Assembly: GCA_039933775.1 (NCBI GenBank)
Contig: JBDTNK010000010.1
Coordinates: 1 to 49,826 of the forward strand
DNA length: 49,826 bases
DNA from: JBDTNK01 sp039933775
Lineage (GTDB): Bacteria; Chloroflexota; Limnocylindria; QHBO01
Reading direction: 5' to 3'
The position numbers were made by a program, and so were the translations under genes. This document shows positions 7,822 to 15,182 of this stretch, piece after piece; positions within the stretch are counted from its first letter, which is position 1; the number at the start of each line of letters is the position of its first letter. The notes beneath the pieces were generated by a model. The model saw nothing but the letters and a program-made list of their open reading frames with translations, did not search any database and was not told where the DNA came from.

Positions 7822-9443
7822 CCCTCGGCCGTCACGCTCGCTGGCAGGATCGCCTGCAGGTCGGCGTACCCGACCGGCGCGTAGCCGGCCGCGTGGAGCC
7901 AGTCGAAGACCTGCTGCCGGTCGGCGTGGCTCATCACGGTGACCACGTCGCCGCGCGTCGACCGACGAAGGAGCTCCTCGAGCGATGCCACCTCGTTCGG
8001 CAGGATGTCGATTCCGGCGGGGTCGAGCCCGCCCTCGGCGGCTCCGTCGATGAAGAGCTGCGCCATCTCCATCGCGTCGCGTCCGCGGAGGTAGTGCTCC
8101 TTCTGGCAGATCACCACGATGTCGGCGGCCTCACCCGCTGCGCGCCCGAGGCTGCGAAGGATCGCATCGGTCCGGTCGCCCGCGGTGCCCAGCGCGAGCA
8201 GCACGCGCGCTGATCCGGCGAGTGCGCGGCTCACCTCGAGCAGGCCACGCAGGCCCGCCTCGTTGTGGGCGAAATCGACGAGCACCAGGCGACCGTCGCG
8301 AGCGAACAGATTGAGCCGGCCCGGATTCGTCGCCTCGTCGAGGGCGAAGGAGCGGAGTCCGGCACGGATGCGGCGTGGCGTGATTCCCAGCGCATCGCAC
8401 GCCGCGACGGCGGCCAGCGCGTTCGCGATGTTGTTGCGCGACATGCCGGCGAACGTGACCGGCACCTCGACCGCCGGGACGAGCCGGAGCGGCCGCCGAT
8501 CGGGACGCCGCAGCACCAGCCAGCCGTTGCGATAGACCGCGGCACGCCCGCCACGCCGCAGGGTGCGTCGCACCGCTGCGGCATCGGGATCGAGGCTGAA
8601 GACGTAGAGGTGGGCGCGCGTCCGGCGCCGCATCTCGTACGTGCGCTCGTCCTGGGCATTCAGCACCGTCCAGCCGTCGCGCCGGGTGATGCGCACCACG
8701 GCGCTCTTGACCTCGGCCAGCTCGTCGACCGTATCGATGCCATTGAGGCCCAGGTGGTCCGCGCTCACGTTCGTGACGACCGACACGTCGTTGCGGGCGT
8801 AGCCGATGCCGCGCAGCAGGATTCCGCCCCGCGCGGTCTCGAGCACGGCAAGGTCCAGGCCGGGCTCCGACAGGACCCGAGCGGCGCCGCCGTACCCCGT
8901 CCAGTCCCCCGCCTCGACCAGCTGACCGCCGATGAAGATGCCGTCGGAGTTCGTCATCCCGACCCGCCGACCGGCGCTGGCCGCGATGTGGGCGACGAGC
9001 CGGGTCGTGGTGCTCTTGCCGTTCGTGCCGGTGATGGCCACGATCGGCACCTGTGGCTGCGACATGTGCGCCAGCGGGCCCATGGCCACCGAGCGCAGAC
9101 CGGCCAGCTCGGTCTGCAGACGTCGGGCGCCGAGCGCGATGCGCGCCGCCGACGAGCCGATCGACTGGCTGATGATCCGCCGCCGCCACGGATAGGCGAC
9201 GATCGCCCGCAGGTCGTCGTGCGAGCGCCGGAACGCCAGACGAGGCGCCGGCAGATCGAGCATCTCGTGCAGCCGGCGAACGTTCTCGCCGGCCCGCTGC
9301 GCGACGCGCGCGGCGGCCCCCGGCGTGGGGCTGCTGAACTCGAGCTTGACAGCGGGGCGCGTGAAGAAGCGGTTCGGACCTTCGAGGACGCGCAGCTCGT
9401 CGAGCTGCGTTCCGTCACGGGCGCGCGGCGCATCGCTGGGCAT
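7818..9443 (-). CDS. Stand-alone CphA-like Mur ligase lacking the ATP-grasp domain
   Basis: 541 residues. Residues 15-36 (LRVLEGPNRFFTRPAVKLEF) resemble the start of the CphA N-domain. Where CphA then has about 300 residues of N-domain and ATP-grasp, this protein has only about 100. From residue 133 it follows the CphA Mur-ligase domain closely: P-loop GTNGKSTT (139-146), NSDGIFIGG, ETARGGILLRGIGYARND, ADHLGLNGIDT and NPGRLNLFARDGRLVLVDFAHN. The ATP site therefore looks functional. In CphA this domain adds Arg to the Asp side chain. A partner enzyme, a regulatory subunit or a ligase for a different residue are all possible; the function is inferred only from homology and position. The ATG at 9443 fits the leaderless promoter and there is no Shine-Dalgarno. 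Confidence 0.85.
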   Translation of the reverse strand: MPSDAPRARDGTQLDELRVLEGPNRFFTRPAVKLEFSSPTPGAAARVAQRAGENVRRLHEMLDLPAPRLAFRRSHDDLRAIVAYPWRRRIISQSIGSSAARIALGARRLQTELAGLRSVAMGPLAHMSQPQVPIVAITGTNGKSTTTRLVAHIAASAGRRVGMTNSDGIFIGGQLVEAGDWTGYGGAARVLSEPGLDLAVLETARGGILLRGIGYARNDVSVVTNVSADHLGLNGIDTVDELAEVKSAVVRITRRDGWTVLNAQDERTYEMRRRTRAHLYVFSLDPDAAAVRRTLRRGGRAAVYRNGWLVLRRPDRRPLRLVPAVEVPVTFAGMSRNNIANALAAVAACDALGITPRRIRAGLRSFALDEATNPGRLNLFARDGRLVLVDFAHNEAGLRGLLEVSRALAGSARVLLALGTAGDRTDAILRSLGRAAGEAADIVVICQKEHYLRGRDAMEMAQLFIDGAAEGGLDPAGIDILPNEVASLEELLRRSTRGDVVTVMSHADRQQVFDWLHAAGYAPVGYADLQAILPASVTAEG

Positions 9444-9450
9444 GGCCGGG

Positions 9451-9460
9451 AGTTTACACT
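9451..9460. promoter_or_regulatory. Overlapping divergent -10 elements (bidirectional leaderless promoter)
   Basis: Plus strand TACACT (9455-9460) is 8 nt before the M20 ATG at 9469. Minus strand TAAACT (9456-9451) is 7 nt before the Mur-ligase ATG at 9443. The two hexamers share the TA at 9455-9456. The whole gap is 25 bp and has no room for a leader or Shine-Dalgarno in either direction, and each -35 region would lie in the opposite gene. Confidence 0.6.
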
Positions 9461-9468
9461 CGCCCCCG

Positions 9469-10644
9469 ATGCCCTCCCTGCCTGCCCTCGACGCCCTGCG
9501 CGCCGCAGTCGCCGACCGCCATCCACGCTATCTCGCGGAGCTCGAACGGCTCGTGAATATCGATTGCGGCTCGTATACGCCCGATGGCGTGAACGCCGTG
9601 GCGACCTTCGCCGCCGATGCACTGCGCGCGCTCGGAGCCGACGTCGCGCGCATTCCACACGCGCCGATCGATGGGGCGCGGCAGCTCGGCGATCTCGTGG
9701 TCGGGCGCATCGATGGCGAGGGACCGCGGCTGCTGCTCATCGGGCACATGGACACCGTCTTTGAGGAAGGCACGGCGGCCGAGCGCCCGTACCGAGTCAA
9801 GGGTGGCCGCGCCTACGGTCCCGGGGTGACGGACATGAAGGCGGGACTGCTCGCCGGACTGCATGCGGTCGCGGCGCTGCAGGCGGTCGGTGGCGCACCT
9901 CGCGTGACGTTCGTCTGCAACCCGGACGAGGAGATCGGGTCGCCGTTCAGCACGCCGGTCATCCGGAACCTCGCGGCCGAGCACGATGTGGCGCTGGTGC
10001 TCGAGTGCGCGCGGGCCAACGGCGACATCGTCAGCGCTCGCAAGGGGATCGCCGATGCGGTCGCGATCTTCCGAGGTCGCGCCGCCCACGCCGGCATCGA
10101 GCCGGAGAAGGGCCGCAACGCGGTCCTGGCGGCTGCCCACGCCACGATCGCCATCCACGCCCTGAACGGGCGCTGGCCGACGGCCACGCTCAACGTCGGC
10201 ACGGTTCAGGGCGGCACGCGCCCGAACGTCGTCGCGGAGCGCGCCGAGCTGCAGATCGACCTGCGCGCTCGCGGCGGCGAGGAGCTCGACGCGGCATGGC
10301 AGGCGGTCGCGGCGCTGGTCGCGGAACCGGCCATCGCCGACGTGACCGCCACCCTGGAACGCACCGCCTTCCACCCGCCCATGGAACGCAGCGTGGCGGC
10401 CGAGCGGCTCGTGGCGCTCGCGCAGCGGCTCGCCGGCGAGCTCGGGTTCACAGTGAACGACGCGGCCACCGGCGGCGCGAGCGACGCTAACACGACCGCG
10501 GCCGCCGGCCTTGCGACCCTCGACGGGCTCGGCCCGATCGGCGGGGACGACCACTCCCCCTCCGAGTGGCTCGATCTCGAGAGTGTCGTCCGGCGCACCA
10601 CGCTGCTCGCCGCACTCATGCTGCACGCCGATGAGGCGCTCTGA
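9469..10644 (+). CDS. M20 family metallopeptidase, candidate cyanophycin-dipeptide hydrolase
   Basis: 391 residues of the carboxypeptidase G2/M20 zinc peptidase type. Metal and catalytic residues are in place: LLLIGHMDT (His93), GPGVTDMKAG (Asp122), NPDEEIGSPFS (catalytic Glu154, ligand Glu155), LVLECA (Glu179), and a C-terminal GGDDHSPSEW His. A lid domain with RGRAAHAGIEPEKGRNA lies between. The start is ATG 9469, as it directly follows the -10. Its position next to cphA/cphB suggests the missing step, hydrolysis of beta-Asp-Arg to Asp and Arg, since no isoaspartyl dipeptidase (IadA) or IaaA is seen in the window. A CphZ enzyme for this step has been described in Proteobacteria; I believe it is M20-type, but that needs checking. 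A general glutamate carboxypeptidase is the alternative. Confidence 0.9.
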   Translation: MPSLPALDALRAAVADRHPRYLAELERLVNIDCGSYTPDGVNAVATFAADALRALGADVARIPHAPIDGARQLGDLVVGRIDGEGPRLLLIGHMDTVFEEGTAAERPYRVKGGRAYGPGVTDMKAGLLAGLHAVAALQAVGGAPRVTFVCNPDEEIGSPFSTPVIRNLAAEHDVALVLECARANGDIVSARKGIADAVAIFRGRAAHAGIEPEKGRNAVLAAAHATIAIHALNGRWPTATLNVGTVQGGTRPNVVAERAELQIDLRARGGEELDAAWQAVAALVAEPAIADVTATLERTAFHPPMERSVAAERLVALAQRLAGELGFTVNDAATGGASDANTTAAAGLATLDGLGPIGGDDHSPSEWLDLESVVRRTTLLAALMLHADEAL

Positions 10645-10757
10645 GCCCTGCCCGGAACACGAAGAGGGTTTCCGCGCTCGATGTGAGGGGCGCATGAAGG
10701 AGCGTCACGCGGTTGGTGGCGGCTGGCGCCCGGTGACTCCCTTGCGGCGGGCTCGGC

Positions 10758-10763
10758 TAGAAT
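10758..10763 (+). promoter_or_regulatory. -10 element of the 2-oxoacid dehydrogenase operon
   Basis: TAGAAT is 9 nt before the GTG at 10773, so the thioesterase mRNA is probably leaderless or nearly so. The 128-bp gap after the M20 gene holds no other gene that I can see and no convincing -35. Confidence 0.55.
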
Positions 10764-10772
10764 GGCTGTTCA

Positions 10773-11222
10773 GTGACCGATGACTTTCGCCACCGCACCG
10801 AGCTCGAGGTGCGCTTTCGGGACATCGACGCGCTGCGGCACGTCAACAACGCGGTCTTCTTCAGCTATCTCGAGCAGGCGCGAGCGCGCTACCTGATCGA
10901 CGTCCTGGATCTCGACATGGTGTCCGGCCTGCCGATGATCCTGGCCAGCGTGCGCCTCGACTACCGCTCCCCGATCCACTACGGCGAGCGGATCGGCATC
11001 GACACGCGAGTCGACTGGGTCGGGACGACCAGCATCTCAATGTCACACCGCCTGACCGCGGGCGAGGCCGGGCGGCTGGCGGCTGAATCGGTCACCATTC
11101 TGGTCTCATACGACTACGACACCGCTCGGCCGCAGCCGGTCCCCGATGCGTGGCGGACCCGGCTCGCCGCGTACGAGGGCCACTCGCTGGAGCGGCCCGC
11201 CATGCACCAGGGAGACTCATGA
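10773..11222 (+). CDS. Acyl-CoA thioesterase, 4HBT hot-dog fold
   Basis: 149 residues with the 4-hydroxybenzoyl-CoA thioesterase signature FRDIDALRHVNNAVFFSYLE near residues 13-32, where the Asp and the HVNNAVF segment form the active site and CoA site. It hydrolyses acyl-CoA thioesters in the cytoplasm; the substrate is unknown. The GTG start follows the -10 directly. The stop overlaps the lpd start (ATGA), making it the first gene of thioesterase-lpd-E1alpha-E1beta. Its place there suggests trimming of branched-chain or other acyl-CoA products of the complex, which is an inference. Confidence 0.85.
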   Translation: MTDDFRHRTELEVRFRDIDALRHVNNAVFFSYLEQARARYLIDVLDLDMVSGLPMILASVRLDYRSPIHYGERIGIDTRVDWVGTTSISMSHRLTAGEAGRLAAESVTILVSYDYDTARPQPVPDAWRTRLAAYEGHSLERPAMHQGDS

Positions 11223-12637
11223 CCGAACCACAGCGCTTCGACCTGCTGATCCTCGGCGGAGGGATGAGCTACGTCGGCGCCATTCGCGCCGCGCAGCTCG
11301 GCCTCAAGGTCGCCGTCGTCGAGCGTGACCGACTCGGCGGCACGTGCCTCAACCGCGGCTGCATCCCGTCGAAGGCGCTGCTGGAGACCGCGGACCTGCT
11401 GCACCGCGTGACGCAGCAGGGCGCCGAGTTCGGCCTGACCGGCACCGACGGCGTGTCGCTCGACTACGGGCCGCTCGGCGTGCGCCGCGACGCGGTCATC
11501 GAGAAGCATGTCAAGGGCGTCGAGTTCCTCATGAAGAAGAACGCGATCAGCGTGCTGCACGGAACGGGCACGCTGACCGGCCCGACCAGCGTGCGGATCA
11601 GTGGCGGCGAGTCGGGAGACATCGAGGCCAGCGCCACCGACCTCATCATCGCCACCGGATCCGCGCCGCGGACGCTGCCCGGCCTCGAGTTCGACGGCGA
11701 GCGGATCATCAGCAGCGACGAGGCGCTGACCCGCAACGACGTGCCGCGCTCGGTGGTCATCGTCGGCGCCGGGGCGATCGGCGTCGAGTGGGCCAGCATG
11801 TACCGCGACTTCGGCGCCGAGGTGACGCTGGTCGAGTACCTCGACCGCATCGTGCCGCTCGAGGATCCGGAGATCAGCAAGGAGCTTGCGCGCACCTTCC
11901 GCAAGCGCGGCATCGGCATCCACACCAGCTCCACGATCGATCCTGCGACCATCAAGAGGACCGATGACGGCCTGAGCTTCACGATCGCATCGAAGGACGA
12001 CAAGCAACGGACCGATGTCGACGCCGAGGTCATCCTTGTCGCGGTCGGGCGGCGGCCGCTGACCGATGGCATCGGGCTGGAGGCCATCCCGGGCCTGGAG
12101 CTCGAGCGCGGCTACATCAAGGTCGACCCGTACATGCGCACCGGCGTTGAGCACGTGTATGCCATCGGCGACATCGTTCCGGGGTTCCAGCTGGCCCACG
12201 TCGCCAGCCACGAGGCGACCGTGGCGGTCGAGGCCATCGCCGGGTACGAGCCGGAGCCGGTGCGCATGGACCTTATGCCGCGCGTCACGTTCTGCCGCCC
12301 GCAGATCGCCAGTGTCGGCCTCTCCGAAGCCGAGGCGAAGCAGGCCGGACGCGAGACGAAGAGCGGCTCGTTCCCGTTCCGCGCCCTCGGCAAGGCGACG
12401 ATCGTGGGCGACACTGACGGCTTCGCCAAGCTCATCGCCGACAGCGCCACCGGCGAGCTGCTCGGTGCACACATCATCGGTCCGCACGCCGGCGATCTCC
12501 TGGCCGAGCCGACCTACGCGCGGCTGGTCGAGGGCACCGCGGCGGAGATCGCCATGAGCGTGCACGCCCACCCCACGCTGACCGAAGTGCTCGCGGAGGC
12601 CGCGCTGGCGGTCGACGGAGCGCCGATCCACATCTGA
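11219..12637 (+). CDS. lpdA: Dihydrolipoamide dehydrogenase (E3)
   Basis: Reoxidises dihydrolipoamide on E2 and passes electrons to NAD+. 472 residues. The FAD-binding motif LLILGGGMSYVGAIRAAQLG is slightly unusual: SYVG stands where GGYV is common. The redox disulphide is in GGTCLNRGCIPSKALL (Cys43, Cys48). The NAD-binding site is VVIVGAGAIGVEWASMYRDF. The second FAD motif is EHVYAIGDI, and the C-terminal dimer-interface active site is SVHAHPTLTEV with its His-Glu pair. ATG 11219 has a GGGAG Shine-Dalgarno and overlaps the thioesterase stop. It ends one base into the E1alpha start (TGATG), so it belongs to the same operon and supplies at least the BCKDH-type complex. Confidence 0.96.
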   Translation: MTEPQRFDLLILGGGMSYVGAIRAAQLGLKVAVVERDRLGGTCLNRGCIPSKALLETADLLHRVTQQGAEFGLTGTDGVSLDYGPLGVRRDAVIEKHVKGVEFLMKKNAISVLHGTGTLTGPTSVRISGGESGDIEASATDLIIATGSAPRTLPGLEFDGERIISSDEALTRNDVPRSVVIVGAGAIGVEWASMYRDFGAEVTLVEYLDRIVPLEDPEISKELARTFRKRGIGIHTSSTIDPATIKRTDDGLSFTIASKDDKQRTDVDAEVILVAVGRRPLTDGIGLEAIPGLELERGYIKVDPYMRTGVEHVYAIGDIVPGFQLAHVASHEATVAVEAIAGYEPEPVRMDLMPRVTFCRPQIASVGLSEAEAKQAGRETKSGSFPFRALGKATIVGDTDGFAKLIADSATGELLGAHIIGPHAGDLLAEPTYARLVEGTAAEIAMSVHAHPTLTEVLAEAALAVDGAPIHI

Positions 12638-13650
12638 TGGCCACCACGGCGGGGACCGGCGCGCAACCCGCGGCGCTCGGGCTGTCGAACGACGACGTGC
12701 TGGCCATGTACCACCAGATGCTCTCGGCGCGTGCTGTTGATGAGCGCATGTGGCTTCTGCAACGGGCCGGGAAGATCGCCTTCATCATCTCTGGCCAGGG
12801 ACACGAGGGCGCGCAGGTCGGCATCGCCTGGCCCTTCCGCCGCAATCGCGATTGGATCGCGCCTTTCTATCGGTCCATTGCGACGACCATGACCTTTGGG
12901 ATGAGCGCCGAGGACATCATCACCGCCCACCTGGCCAAGGGCGACGACGTCAGCTCCGGCGGCCGCCAGATGCCGGGCCACTACGGCGGCGCGCCGTTCA
13001 ACATCGTCAGCGTCAGCTCGCCGGTCGGCACGCAGGTGCTGCACGCGGTCGGCATCGCCATGGGCGCCTGGGTGCGGGGCGACGATGTCGTGACGATGAC
13101 GAGCTTTGGCGAGGGGACCAGCAACCAGGGCGAGATCCACGAGGCGATGAACTTCGCCGGCGTCCACAAACTGCCCGTCGTGTTCGTGTGCGAGAACAAT
13201 GGTTACGCCATCAGCGTGCCGCTCAGCCAGCAGGTCGGCGGCGGCAGCGTGGCGGCTCGCGCCGCCGGCTACGGATTCGAGGGCGTCACCGTCGACGGCG
13301 GCGACGTGCTCGAGTGCTACCGCGTCGCGAAGGAGGCGCACGAGCGGGCGCGCCGCGGCGAAGGCCCGACGCTGATCGAGGCCACCGTCGTGCGGCTGAC
13401 GAGCCACAGCTCCGACGACGACCAGCGCCGCTACCGCGACGCGGCCGAGGTCGAGGGGCTCAAGGAGCGTGACCCGATCGCGCTCTTCGCGCGTGAGCTG
13501 CGCCAGCTCGGCATCCTGGACGACGCGATCGAGGAGCGGCTGCGGGCCGAGGTCAAGGACGAGATCAATCACGCCACCCGCGCCGCCGAGGCGCGCCCCG
13601 AGCCCGACGTGGCGACCGCCGAGCGGCACGTCACCGTGGAGGACGCGTAG
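12637..13650 (+). CDS. bkdA1: 2-oxoacid (branched-chain type) dehydrogenase E1 alpha
   Basis: Thiamine-diphosphate-dependent decarboxylase subunit alpha, 337 residues. The TPP/Mg motif spans SFGEGTSNQGEIHEAMNF to CENN (157-188). The GEG triplet in place of GDG, together with GTSNQGE and HKLPVVFVCENNGYAISVP, is typical of branched-chain 2-oxoacid E1alpha (BkdAA-like) rather than pyruvate E1alpha. The phosphorylation-loop region HSSDDDQRRYR is conserved. It works as an alpha2beta2 tetramer with the next gene, bound to E2. It starts at ATG 12637 overlapping the lpd stop by one base, and E1beta follows after 2 nt. A pyruvate or mixed specificity cannot be excluded from sequence. Confidence 0.92.
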   Translation: MATTAGTGAQPAALGLSNDDVLAMYHQMLSARAVDERMWLLQRAGKIAFIISGQGHEGAQVGIAWPFRRNRDWIAPFYRSIATTMTFGMSAEDIITAHLAKGDDVSSGGRQMPGHYGGAPFNIVSVSSPVGTQVLHAVGIAMGAWVRGDDVVTMTSFGEGTSNQGEIHEAMNFAGVHKLPVVFVCENNGYAISVPLSQQVGGGSVAARAAGYGFEGVTVDGGDVLECYRVAKEAHERARRGEGPTLIEATVVRLTSHSSDDDQRRYRDAAEVEGLKERDPIALFARELRQLGILDDAIEERLRAEVKDEINHATRAAEARPEPDVATAERHVTVEDA

Positions 13651-13652
13651 CG

Positions 13653-14639
13653 ATGGCCGAGATGAACATCCTCGAGGCGATCCGCAGCGCCATGGACGAG
13701 GAGATGGAGCGCGACGAGCGGGTCATGGTCCTTGGCGAGGACGTCGGCAAGAAGGGCGGTGTCTTCGGCACCACCGAGGGCCTCTTCGCCAAGTACGGGC
13801 ACAAGCGGGTCCTGGACACGCCGCTCACCGAGGCCATGATCGCCGGAGCGGCGATGGGCGCCGCGATCTACGGCCTGCGGCCGATTGCCGAGATGCAGTT
13901 CGCCGACTTCGTGTACCCCGCCTTCAACCAGATCGTGTCGGAGATCAGCCGGATCCACTACCGCTCGAACGGCACCTTCCGCGTGCCGCTCGTGATCCGC
14001 ATGCCGTACGGCGGCGGCGTCCACGGCGCGCTCTATCACAGTCAGAGCAACGAGAGCTATTTCACCTCGACCGTCGGGCTCACCGTCGTCGCGCCCGGGA
14101 CCCCGGCGGATGCCCGAGGGCTGCTCAAGGCCGCGATCCGCAGCGACGACCCGGTCCTCTTCTTCGAGCACAAGAAGACGTACCGCCTCTTCCGCGCCGA
14201 GGTGCCCAGCGACGACGAGATCGTTCCGATCGGCAAGGCCGATGTGGCTCGCGCCGGGCGTGACGTCTCGATCTTCTGCTACGGCTACATGCGCACCTGC
14301 GCCCTCGAGGCAGCCGAGACGCTCGCGCGCGAGGATGGGGTCGAGGCCGAGATCGTGGACCTGCGCTCGCTGCGACCACTCGACACCGAGACGGTGCTGG
14401 CGTCGATCGCCAAGACCGGCAAGGCGCTCGTGGTGCACGAGGCGAACCAGTTCGGCGGCTTCGGTGCCGAGGTGGCGGCCACGATCGCCGAGCATGGCTT
14501 CGAGCACCTTGACGGGCCGGTGACGCGGCTCGCCGCCCCAGAGGTGCCGGCCGTTCCGTTCCACCACGACCTCGAGGACTGGTACATGGTCAACCCCGCC
14601 AAGATCGTCGAAGCCGCTCGCCGGCTGGCGGCGTACTGA
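13653..14639 (+). CDS. bkdA2: 2-oxoacid (branched-chain type) dehydrogenase E1 beta
   Basis: 328-residue E1beta partner. It shows the N-terminal MNILEAIRSAMDEEMERD, the TPP-side LGEDVGKKGGVFGTTEGL (residues 27-44), DTPLTEAMIAGAAMGAAIYGLRP, FADFVYPAFNQIVSE and the MPYGGGVHGALYHSQS loop. The C-terminal transketolase domain is visible in DLRSLRPLD and VVHEANQFGGFGAEV. Together with E1alpha it forms the decarboxylating component. The E2 gene is not next: a divergent lipoprotein/LuxR pair (14656-15914) separates them, so E2 probably needs its own transcription. Confidence 0.95.
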   Translation: MAEMNILEAIRSAMDEEMERDERVMVLGEDVGKKGGVFGTTEGLFAKYGHKRVLDTPLTEAMIAGAAMGAAIYGLRPIAEMQFADFVYPAFNQIVSEISRIHYRSNGTFRVPLVIRMPYGGGVHGALYHSQSNESYFTSTVGLTVVAPGTPADARGLLKAAIRSDDPVLFFEHKKTYRLFRAEVPSDDEIVPIGKADVARAGRDVSIFCYGYMRTCALEAAETLAREDGVEAEIVDLRSLRPLDTETVLASIAKTGKALVVHEANQFGGFGAEVAATIAEHGFEHLDGPVTRLAAPEVPAVPFHHDLEDWYMVNPAKIVEAARRLAAY

Positions 14640-14655
14640 ACGCGATCAGCCGCGC

Positions 14656-15117
14656 CTACTCCGCGCGCGTGTACAGCGCATCCTCGAGGAAGATGATGCG
14701 CTGGCCGCACGGATCGCGCGGTTCCATCGGGACGAAGACGAGCTCATCTCCCTCGATCGTCCATTCGTAACTCCCCGCACCGAGCTCGCAGCGCGTACTG
14801 CGGAAGGTGATGACGTTGCCGTCGACGACGACGGATCCGGCGCCAGTCGCCGGACCGCGGCGTACCTGGTAACTCCCTGTTCCCAACGTGAGCGTCACCT
14901 GCTCGCCGGTCGAGATGACAGCCTCCCATTTGCCCTGTAGCTCCTGGGAGATCATCGCCGTGGTCGGCGACGGCGGAGCCGTCGACGCAGCATCGCCGGT
15001 CGCGCCCGCCGTGGATCGGGGGGAAATAGAAGCTGGCGATCCACATGACGTGACCAGGACCAGCAGCATGACGACCGGTGCGACCCCAATCAGCTGATGG
15101 CGATGCTCGTTCCGCAT
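14656..15117 (-). CDS. Putative lipoprotein, unknown function
   Basis: 153 residues. A basic N-terminus (MRNEHRHQ) is followed by a hydrophobic stretch and the lipobox LVTSC, so Cys25 is the probable lipidation site and the protein would sit on the outer face of the membrane. Then comes a Ser/Thr/Ala/Pro-rich linker to about residue 58. A beta-rich domain follows (GKWEAVI, VTLTLGTGSYQVRR, NVITFRSTRC, YEWTIEGDELVFVP) that resembles a lipocalin-like or META-like small barrel. The two later cysteines, in TRC and DPC, could form a disulphide. It diverges from luxR and shares its regulatory DNA. I do not recognise a family. Confidence 0.75.
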   Translation of the reverse strand: MRNEHRHQLIGVAPVVMLLVLVTSCGSPASISPRSTAGATGDAASTAPPSPTTAMISQELQGKWEAVISTGEQVTLTLGTGSYQVRRGPATGAGSVVVDGNVITFRSTRCELGAGSYEWTIEGDELVFVPMEPRDPCGQRIIFLEDALYTRAE

Positions 15118-15123
15118 CCACTG

Positions 15124-15173
15124 ACGCTAGTCGCCGCCGATGCTTGTCGACAATACGCCGATGCGCGTATGTT
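15124..15173. promoter_or_regulatory. Symmetric divergent promoters sharing a palindromic -35
   Basis: A perfect 10-bp palindrome TTGTCGACAA (15144-15153) reads as a TTGTCG -35 on both strands. Plus: 18 nt to TATGTT (15168-15173), then 9 nt to the luxR GTG at 15183. Minus: 18 nt to TAGCGT (15129-15124), then 6 nt to the lipoprotein ATG at 15117. Both mRNAs would be leaderless or nearly so, and one polymerase or one regulator could occupy the centre at a time. Confidence 0.5.
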
Positions 15174-15182
15174 TCGTGGATC

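Noticed and set aside
9469..10644. ArgE/DapE (acetylornithine or succinyl-diaminopimelate deacylase)
   Set aside because: Sequence order fits the carboxypeptidase G2 branch better, and neighbours are cyanophycin genes, not arginine or lysine synthesis genes.
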